Shown in pieces: positions 6,208 to 9,004 of a stretch of DNA of 9,004 bases. Every line of letters starts with the position of its first letter. Position 1 is the stretch's first letter. The translations under genes were made by a program, and so were the position numbers. Source of the stretch: an uncultured Desulfobulbaceae bacterium (GTDB lineage Bacteria > Desulfobacterota > Desulfobulbia > Desulfobulbales > Desulfobulbaceae); assembly GCA_945787305.1 (NCBI GenBank), contig CALZIH010000200.1, forward strand, positions 1-9,004. Direction: 5' to 3'. The notes under the pieces were generated by a model. That model had not been told where the DNA came from. It was given only the letters and a program-made list of their open reading frames with translations, and did not search any database.

Positions 6208-6912
6208 GTGGGTAAAGCCAGTATCCTTGTTGTAGAAGACGATACCGACATCCAGCAGCTTGTCAGCTACAACCTGATAAAATCGGGATTTAATGTCACC
6301 TGTGCCGATTCCGGCGAAGAAGCACTGCAGCTTTTAGAGCAGGAACAGGTCGATCTCATCCTCCTTGATCTGATGCTTCCCGGTAAGGACGGTATGGAGG
6401 TCTGCACCCTCATCCGTGAGAAGCTCGACGGCAGTACGCTGCCGATCATCATGCTGACGGCAAAAAGTGAAGAAGACGACATTGTTACCGGTCTTGCCTG
6501 CGGAGCGGATGACTACGTAACAAAGCCATTCAGTCCGCGGGTGCTCATAGCCCGAGTGCAGGCGATGCTGCGAAGAAAACATGAACGGGAACTTGCCGAC
6601 CGGCAACCGGATGAAGAAACCATAGCAATTCATTCCATGGTCATTCATCGAGGACGGCACGAAGTCTTAGTAGCAGGACAACACGTTCACCTGACCACGA
6701 CCGAATTTACCATTCTTGAGCAACTTGCCGGGCGCCCCGGCTGGGTTTTTACCCGGCAGCAGATCATCGACAGGATTCGAGGGTACGATTACCTCATCAC
6801 ACCGCGAGCCGTAGACGTACAGATTTTCGGCCTGCGTAAAAAACTGGGCGATGCCGGTGCCTATATTGAAACCGTACGCGGCTTGGGTTATCGTCTCAAA
6901 GAAGAAGCATAA
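6208..6912 (+). CDS. phoB: phosphate regulon response regulator PhoB
   Basis: PhoB is the OmpR-family transcription factor that PhoR phosphorylates when phosphate is scarce; it binds Pho boxes and recruits RNA polymerase. The 234 residues contain a receiver domain (about 4-121) and a winged-helix DNA-binding domain (about 138-231). The receiver has the acidic triad E10-D11-D12, phospho-acceptor D54 in LLDLMLPG, T84 in MLTA and K106 in TKPF. The winged helix shows LTTTEFTILEQL, the recognition-helix region RAVDVQIFGLRKKL and the final RGLGYRL. The start is GTG at 6208, six bases after a perfect AGGAGG (6196-6201). A second GTG at 6206 is out of frame. phoR follows after 56 bp, and phoU diverges upstream. 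The assignment to PhoB rather than another OmpR-type regulator rests strongly on this context. Confidence 0.94.
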   Translation: MGKASILVVEDDTDIQQLVSYNLIKSGFNVTCADSGEEALQLLEQEQVDLILLDLMLPGKDGMEVCTLIREKLDGSTLPIIMLTAKSEEDDIVTGLACGADDYVTKPFSPRVLIARVQAMLRRKHERELADRQPDEETIAIHSMVIHRGRHEVLVAGQHVHLTTTEFTILEQLAGRPGWVFTRQQIIDRIRGYDYLITPRAVDVQIFGLRKKLGDAGAYIETVRGLGYRLKEEA

Positions 6913-6968
6913 CCGGTAATCGCTGCCCTTGTTCAAGTTCTTTTCTTCGACCATCACCATATATAACC

Positions 6969-8768
6969 ATGAGAAGTAAACGACTATTTCTACAGATTTT
7001 TCTCGCCGCCCTGCTGATTATCATCATTTCCGTCTTTGCCACCACCTGGTTCGGAACGCAAATGATTCAATCCTTCCATTATCAACAGATGGAATACGAT
7101 ATCAGGGATCGAGCCCTGCTTCTGCGACCACATATACAAAGCCTGCTTAACGGTGAGAGTGAACAACTCCAGTCGTTCTGCCGAGAGACCGGTCGCGCAG
7201 CCACCACCAGAATAACCGTTATTGCAGGCGATGGTACCGTACTGGCCGACTCAAATGAGCAACCTTCCGAAATGGATAATCATGGCAAACGACCGGAAAT
7301 ATTGACGGCTCTAAACGGAGCCATCGGCTCATCTCTGCGCTTGAGTAAAACGCTGGATGAAAACATGCTGTATGTTGCACTTCCGCTGCATGAAGAAAAT
7401 ACCGGCTCGGGTGTCCTTCGTCTTGCAGTCCCTGCAACCGCTCTTGAAGCGGTTCTTTCCTCGATACATCTGAAAATTTTCCTGGGCGCAGTAATCATTT
7501 CCTTCCTGTCGGCATTACTGTCTTTCTTTTTCGCCCGCCGCATCAGCAAGCCACTTGAAGATATGCGCAGAGGAGCCGAACGGCTCGCTGCCGGCAAAAC
7601 CGACCAGCCTATAGTCATGCGCGATGCCCATGTCTCAACAGAGATGACCGAGCTGGCGAACTCACTGAACAATATGGCTGAACAAATCAACAATCGTCTT
7701 AAAACTATTATCCAGCAGCGAAACGAGTTGGAGGCGGTTTTCACCAGCATGACCGACGGCGTGTTAGCCATTGGCCCCAACCACCATATCATTCGGATTA
7801 ATAAAACGGCAGCCGACTTCTTTCACATCAACGGTGGTGCGGTACAGGGAAAACCTTTTGAGGGTGTTATCCGAAACCGGGATCTCCAGAGATTTCTTGA
7901 ACAATCAATTAACCGAGAATTCATCTCCGAGCAGGACCTCACCCTCATAGAAGGCGGGCAGCAGATGACACTCCGCACCCAGGCGGTTCCTCTCTACGAC
8001 GGGGATGGACTAAAAATGGGCAGCCTGGTGGTTATGAACAATCTTACCCGAATCAACCGGCTGGAAAATATCAGACAGGATTTTGTCGCCAATGTCTCCC
8101 ATGAACTGAAAACCCCCATCACTGCTATTCGCGGTTACGTTGAAACCCTTCTTGACGGCGCCCTGGACAAACCTGGTGAAGCCAGGAACTTCCTTGAGAT
8201 TATCCATCGACAAGGGGTCAGGCTTGATGCCATTGTCGACGATCTGCTGACATTGGCCCGCATTGAAGACCAGGCGGAAAAAGATGAAATACGTTTGCAA
8301 CAGGAAAATATCTGCCGTATCCTTGAGGCGGCGATCCAGACCTGTTCGGTACATGCCAAACAAAAAAATATCGACCTTGATGTCCAATGTGATCCCGCCC
8401 TTTCCTGTCCTGCCAACCGACCCATGTTGGAGCAGGCGATTATCAATTTACTGACCAATGCCATCACCTACAGCCCGGAGGTGGAGACGGTCAGTCTGCG
8501 TGCACAACGACAGGAAACCACCAAGGGACACAACGCCATTCGTATCAGCATCCAGGACCACGGCCCCGGTATCGCCTCTGAACACCAACAACGGATCTTT
8601 GAGCGATTCTATCGTGTGGAAAAGGCCAGAAGCCGTGAGCAGGGAGGCACCGGCCTCGGCCTGGCAATCGTCAAACATATTATCGGCTCCCACAACGGCA
8701 CAGTCGATGTCAAGAGCCGTCTTGGCCAAGGCTCGACCTTTACCCTTACCCTGCCGGCAGAGGATTGA
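6969..8768 (+). CDS. phoR: phosphate regulon sensor histidine kinase PhoR
   Basis: PhoR is the inner-membrane kinase that phosphorylates PhoB under phosphate limitation and is held in check by Pst-PhoU. The 599-residue protein has membrane segment 1 (about 7-28), a periplasmic loop of about 140 residues, membrane segment 2 (168-188), HAMP (189-242), PAS (about 250-360), a dimerisation/phospho-acceptor domain with H378 in VSHELKTP, and an ATPase domain. In the last, the N box NLLTNAI (493-499), G1 DHGPG (530-534), F box IFERFYRV (543-550) and G2 GGTGLGLAIV (559-568) are all intact. The sizeable periplasmic loop sets it apart from E. coli PhoR and resembles the PhoR/PnpS type of many other bacteria. 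No good ribosome site precedes the ATG at 6969, so translation may depend on coupling to phoB 56 bp upstream. Which signal the loop senses is unknown. Confidence 0.93.
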   Translation: MRSKRLFLQIFLAALLIIIISVFATTWFGTQMIQSFHYQQMEYDIRDRALLLRPHIQSLLNGESEQLQSFCRETGRAATTRITVIAGDGTVLADSNEQPSEMDNHGKRPEILTALNGAIGSSLRLSKTLDENMLYVALPLHEENTGSGVLRLAVPATALEAVLSSIHLKIFLGAVIISFLSALLSFFFARRISKPLEDMRRGAERLAAGKTDQPIVMRDAHVSTEMTELANSLNNMAEQINNRLKTIIQQRNELEAVFTSMTDGVLAIGPNHHIIRINKTAADFFHINGGAVQGKPFEGVIRNRDLQRFLEQSINREFISEQDLTLIEGGQQMTLRTQAVPLYDGDGLKMGSLVVMNNLTRINRLENIRQDFVANVSHELKTPITAIRGYVETLLDGALDKPGEARNFLEIIHRQGVRLDAIVDDLLTLARIEDQAEKDEIRLQQENICRILEAAIQTCSVHAKQKNIDLDVQCDPALSCPANRPMLEQAIINLLTNAITYSPEVETVSLRAQRQETTKGHNAIRISIQDHGPGIASEHQQRIFERFYRVEKARSREQGGTGLGLAIVKHIIGSHNGTVDVKSRLGQGSTFTLTLPAED

Positions 8769-8915
8769 TCCGCTTCCTTCTATTAATAATCGACCGAAAA
8801 AAGGGACTATTACACACGTCTCGTTGTAGCTAGCAGTGGACATCTCCGCTCAGTCATCGTACAATGCATAATATCGTACGTCCCTATCCTTTTCCTGTCT
8901 TTCAAGAGGCTGGCC

Positions 8916-9004
8916 ATGCATACAACTAATACACCCACCCACCCGTATACGTCCATCTTCGGTAACAATACCGTCGAACAGTTCAAGGAAACCATCAAGC
9001 ATCA
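8916..9004 (+). CDS. start of an unrecognised gene, cut by the window end
   Basis: An ATG at 8916, preceded by AGAGG (8904-8908), opens a frame of 29 codons that runs off the window. The visible N-terminus (MHTTNTPTHPYTSIFGNNTV, then EQFKETIKH) is hydrophilic with no signal peptide or membrane segment, so the protein probably begins in the cytoplasm. I do not recognise the family. A CATAAT at 8867-8872 could be its -10 element, but no matching -35 is seen. It lies 147 bp after phoR in the same direction, so it could be a Pho-regulated follower or an independent gene. Confidence 0.5.
   Translation, partial: MHTTNTPTHPYTSIFGNNTVEQFKETIKH

Noticed and set aside
8851..8872. CAGTCAT followed by CATAAT as a Pho-controlled promoter for the gene at 8916
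   Set aside because: Only one half-site is present, with no 11-bp partner, and it resembles the E. coli motif rather than the TAAC type seen at pstS and phoU.

Overview
The window carries one complete phosphate-starvation (Pho) locus: phoU, pstC, pstA, pstS and pstB on the minus strand, and phoB-phoR diverging from phoU on the plus strand. Base composition looks roughly balanced. PstC and PstA are both the long type, with N-terminal extensions ahead of the permease domain, and the PstS has the 'VGSSTVYPF ... TGSGGGMKLFCAG' sequence. Together these point to a Gram-negative proteobacterium or Desulfobacterota. A Desulfobulbales-like sulfate reducer is my best guess, but it is inferred from memory of similar proteins and there is no marker gene here.

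Layout. Bases 1-426 hold one small plus-strand gene (147-335) that resembles YjfB-type small motility proteins and has a possible sigma-54 promoter. It converges on pstB. The minus strand then reads, from high to low coordinates, phoU (5988-5326), pstC (5324-3936), pstA (3884-2665, broken), pstS (2438-1380) and pstB (1320-427). This order differs from pstSCAB-phoU of E. coli. The plus strand carries phoB (6208-6912) and phoR (6969-8768). A new, unrecognised gene starts at 8916 and runs off the end. No RNA gene, insertion sequence, CRISPR array or transfer signature was seen. The longest gaps between genes are 226 bp (2439-2664) and 219 bp (5989-6207), and both hold regulatory signals.

How it works together. 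PstS binds phosphate in the periplasm, PstC and PstA form the membrane channel and PstB powers uptake. PhoU links transporter state to the sensor kinase PhoR, which phosphorylates PhoB. Arrays of 7-bp half-sites repeating every 11 bp (reading nnnTAAC toward the gene) lie about 72-75 bp upstream of both pstS and phoU. They fit PhoB boxes and divide the minus-strand genes into two Pho-controlled units, phoU-pstC-pstA and pstS-pstB. A strong stem-loop and a possible internal promoter lie between pstS and pstB.

The main oddity is pstA. Its two halves are in different frames, and the junction near 3350-3385 also seems to lack about 20 family residues. It is either a true loss-of-function mutation, which would be expected to derepress the Pho regulon, or a sequence or assembly error. 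No clearly novel system was found: this is a largely ordinary Pho locus with an unusual gene order, readable regulatory sites and one damaged gene.
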